This document shows positions 62,228 through 64,000 of a stretch of DNA of 64,000 nucleotides, piece by piece. The translations under genes were made by a program, and so were the position numbers. Position 1 is the first letter of the stretch. The number at the start of each line of letters is the position of its first letter. The notes below the pieces were generated by a model that searched no databases, had not been told where the DNA came from, and saw only the letters and a program-made list of their open reading frames with translations. Origin of the DNA: Planctomycetota bacterium (lineage in GTDB: Bacteria; Planctomycetota; Planctomycetia; Pirellulales; Pirellulaceae); assembly GCA_016872725.1 (NCBI GenBank), contig VGZC01000001.1:155571-219570 (forward strand), written 5' to 3'.

Positions 62228-63427
62228 ATGATTCGAAACGCACTCCATCGCGGCGCCGTTCTGGTAACGGGAGCGAGCGGCTACGTCGGCAGCTTGATCG
62301 TCGCAAAGCTCCTTTGCGAATCGCCGGACGTCGTGGTGCTCCCCGTGCGACCGGGACGCGATCCCGAAAGTGTTCGGCGGCGGATCGCGACCGAAATGAC
62401 GGTCGCCGGGCGCCCGGCGACGAAGTCGGATCTCGGACGACTCGTGATCACGTCGTTGCCCCCCGAACCGGATATCGGCGGCCTCCTGGAGTTCGCTCGC
62501 GACTATCGTGTGCGCGAGATCATTCACTGCGCTGGGAGCGCCGACTATTTGGACGCTCGGAAGTTGACGGCCGGCAACGTCGAACTGACTCGTCGGTTCG
62601 TGGAAATGGGCAAGCGCCTTGGGGTGAGCCGGTTCGTATTGGTTTCCACCGCGTTCTCCTCGGGATGCCGCGACGGGCTGATTCGCGAGACGTTGCATGA
62701 GGATCCCGGACCTGATCCGACTCCCTACACCCGAACCAAGCGTGAGGCCGAGTGGATCGTGGCGGAAAGCGGCCTGCCGTATTTGATCGTGAGGCCGTCG
62801 ATTGTCGTTGGCGACAGTCGCGACGGACACTACCGCGGGCCGCAATTCGGGCTCTATCAGTTGTGGCAGGCGGCTGAGCGGTTCCTGTGCGCCGAATATC
62901 TTCCTCGGATTCACTCCATCGCTCCAAAGAGGGCCTTGCCGCTCGTCCACCAGAACGCACTTCAGGATGGTTTCCTCGCGGCGTATCGCCATCTGACCGA
63001 CGGCGCCGTCGTCCATCTCGTTTCGCGTGATGATACGCTGCCGACGGTGCGCGAAACCCACGATCTCTGGATCGAGCAGTGCCTGCGGCCCCAGGACGTG
63101 CATTACTACGAGACTCCTTCGGATGTCCCCATGGATCGCGTCAGCCCACAGGAACGGTGTTTCATCGAATTCGCCAACGTGAATCTGCGGATTTCCGCCT
63201 ATCGATGGCGTTTCGAAACGGCTGCCCTCGACCGACTTCGTGCCGATGGACTGGAATATCCCGACGCCACACGCGAAACCGTCGCGATCTGTCAATCGCG
63301 ATTCATGAGGGATTCGGATCGTGTTCAACGGTTCATGAGGGACTTCGGCGCGGAACGCCATGCGGCGGCCGTGCGCCGGCATGAAGTGGCGGAAGGCGGA
63401 ACGCAGGTCGTCCGACGGAAATCGTGA
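62228..63427 (+). CDS. SDR-family reductase with thioester-reductase-like features
   Basis: The Rossmann motif is VTGASGYVGSLIVAKLL; the catalytic motif is YTRTKREAEW (YxxxK), with the upstream LVSTAFSSG. The family resembles the NAD-binding_4 (fatty acyl-CoA or carrier-protein reductase) group and generic NAD-dependent epimerases; the 399-residue length leaves a C-terminal region of about 120 residues that I cannot assign. GGGAAG precedes the ATG. No partner gene is obvious nearby. Confidence 0.78.
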   Translation: MIRNALHRGAVLVTGASGYVGSLIVAKLLCESPDVVVLPVRPGRDPESVRRRIATEMTVAGRPATKSDLGRLVITSLPPEPDIGGLLEFARDYRVREIIHCAGSADYLDARKLTAGNVELTRRFVEMGKRLGVSRFVLVSTAFSSGCRDGLIRETLHEDPGPDPTPYTRTKREAEWIVAESGLPYLIVRPSIVVGDSRDGHYRGPQFGLYQLWQAAERFLCAEYLPRIHSIAPKRALPLVHQNALQDGFLAAYRHLTDGAVVHLVSRDDTLPTVRETHDLWIEQCLRPQDVHYYETPSDVPMDRVSPQERCFIEFANVNLRISAYRWRFETAALDRLRADGLEYPDATRETVAICQSRFMRDSDRVQRFMRDFGAERHAAAVRRHEVAEGGTQVVRRKS

Positions 63428-63442
63428 AACGCGAAGCCGAGT

Positions 63443-63466
63443 CGTGCGAGCCGTCAGGCTCGCACG
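63443..63466 (+). terminator. Hairpin downstream of the SDR gene
   Basis: CGTGCGAGCC (63443-63452) pairs perfectly with GGCTCGCACG (63457-63466) around a four-base loop, 16 bases after the stop codon. There is no T-run, so it may be a rho-dependent or RNA-protecting structure rather than a classical terminator. Confidence 0.5.
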
Positions 63467-63644
63467 GCGGAGGCGATGGTGCGCGGTCCCCGACTCCCCG
63501 CGCCTCGTCCTGTTCAACGACACCACACACGATTCACGCGGGAGTTGGGTTCGATTCCACCAACGGCCTGCTCACGCAGCGGCCCTACGGCCTTTCAGGC
63601 TTTTTTGGGCGGGGCCGTTCCGAATCGCGAGAGATGGCGACCGA

Positions 63645-64000
63645 TCAGAACGAGAGTTCCCCGATGGATGAGACGGTGAGCGCCTGCTGATGCAAGGCGC
63701 GCAGCGCCGCCGCATCCCGGCACTGTTCGATCTTCGATAGCACCGAATCGGGTGGCGCGCCGAACCGCACCTCGAGCGCCTGCCGCAACAAGTCACGCAC
63801 GCCCTGGAGAATCCCCTCCTGTTGACCCTGCTGCATTCCCTGTTGGAGCCCTTCCTGGATTCCCTGTTGGAGTCCTTCCTGGCGCGCGCGTCGTTCGATG
63901 CTGGTCACATAAGGCATATTCAAGACCTCCTCGATATCCTCCACCTCCCGGTCAAACCGACAGGCCAATGAATCGGGCAATGTCAGCACATAGTCCAGGA
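63645..64000 (-). CDS. C-terminal part of an Rpn-family (PD-(D/E)XK) recombination-promoting nuclease, truncated
   Basis: The frame is open to the right edge, and the visible 118 residues begin within sequence (LDYVLTLPDSLACRFDREV) whose family start lies outside. The Rpn signature YVTSIERRARQEGLQQGIQE is followed by a Gln/Glu/Gly repeat (QEGLQQGMQQGQQEGILQGV), then the usual helical tail. The nuclease domain itself is beyond the window. Such genes are mobile-associated and variable between strains. Confidence 0.82.
   Translation of the reverse strand, partial: LDYVLTLPDSLACRFDREVEDIEEVLNMPYVTSIERRARQEGLQQGIQEGLQQGMQQGQQEGILQGVRDLLRQALEVRFGAPPDSVLSKIEQCRDAAALRALHQQALTVSSIGELSF

Noticed and set aside
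63547..63558. GGGTTCGATTCC, an exact match to the T-arm of tRNA genes
   Set aside because: The flanking bases do not form a T stem, and no acceptor, D or anticodon stem can be folded around it.
63589..63606. GCCTTTCAGGC followed by six T as a terminator
   Set aside because: The stem is only four base pairs with a three-base loop; too weak to claim.

Overview
The window is a 64-kb piece of a GC-rich bacterial chromosome, most likely from a member of the Planctomycetota. The best pointers are a PVC-superphylum small basic protein (50776-51030), a DUF1549/DUF1553 protein with a CxxCH motif directly after an ECF sigma factor (58361-61211), a Ser/Thr kinase carrying a formylglycine-generating-enzyme-like domain (22379-24493), a MoxR/DUF58/Bat-type/DUF4159 operon, planctomycete-style RimI and CPBP proteins, and very large exported proteins of unknown function. 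There is no rRNA, no CRISPR array and no recognisable transposase. One tRNA is present, tRNA-Gly(CCC).

Layout. 1-4.2 kb: the C-terminal part of a putative alpha/alpha-toroid protein, then an exported S9 (DPP IV-like) peptidase fused to a zincin-like domain. 4.4-15.3 kb, minus strand: an acidic protein, then a six-gene operon reading moxR, DUF58, BatA-like, a 957-residue coiled-coil membrane protein, a VWA/GATase-like protein and DUF4159, with two ATGA stop/start overlaps. 15.5-17.3 kb: a small APTQ-repeat secreted protein, a strong terminator, and an elicitor-type transglutaminase with an STPPA repeat tail. 17.3-22.1 kb, minus: quinone oxidoreductase, a double-DUF3467 protein and a 1049-residue protein that joins all AmmeMemoRadiSam parts. 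22.4-29.7 kb: the kinase/FGE fusion, a Cys-rich secreted protein, galT and glgA, a CPBP protease and DUF2617. 29.7-31.6 kb: a VapBC-like toxin-antitoxin pair lying between two identical 141-bp copies of the 3' end of an alpha/beta hydrolase gene. 31.7-36.7 kb: a TPR protein, an orphan response regulator, glyA and an inositol-monophosphatase-family gene. 36.8-47.0 kb: two giant exported proteins (1118 and 2265 residues) joined by an ATGA overlap. 47.2-53.3 kb: rimI, plsC-like, an epimerase, tRNA-Gly, rsmG, the small basic protein, trxA and a PTS enzyme I. 53.4-56.5 kb: a four-gene fatty-acid-type operon (FabZ-like, ACP, second FabZ-like lacking the active-site His, ketosynthase). 56.5-64 kb: a lipoprotein, a phosphoesterase, the sigma factor/DUF1549-DUF1553 pair, a NIPSNAP protein, a reductase-like SDR and the end of an Rpn-type nuclease gene.

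How the genes fit together. Housekeeping genes (glyA, rsmG, trxA, rimI, glgA, galT, tRNA) are interleaved with cell-envelope and regulatory systems typical of the phylum. The clearest recent change is the toxin-antitoxin cassette with its duplicated flank. The most unusual architecture is the single-polypeptide AmmeMemoRadiSam protein, which seems to hold a second, degenerate AMMECR1-like domain between the AMMECR1 and MEMO domains. Three convergent gene pairs overlap at their 3' ends (39, 4 and 19 bp), so the genome is tightly packed here.

Limits: all assignments come from reading motifs and domain order by eye. No database search, structure prediction or composition scan was run. Start codons were chosen from Shine-Dalgarno spacing, stop/start overlaps and signal-peptide logic.
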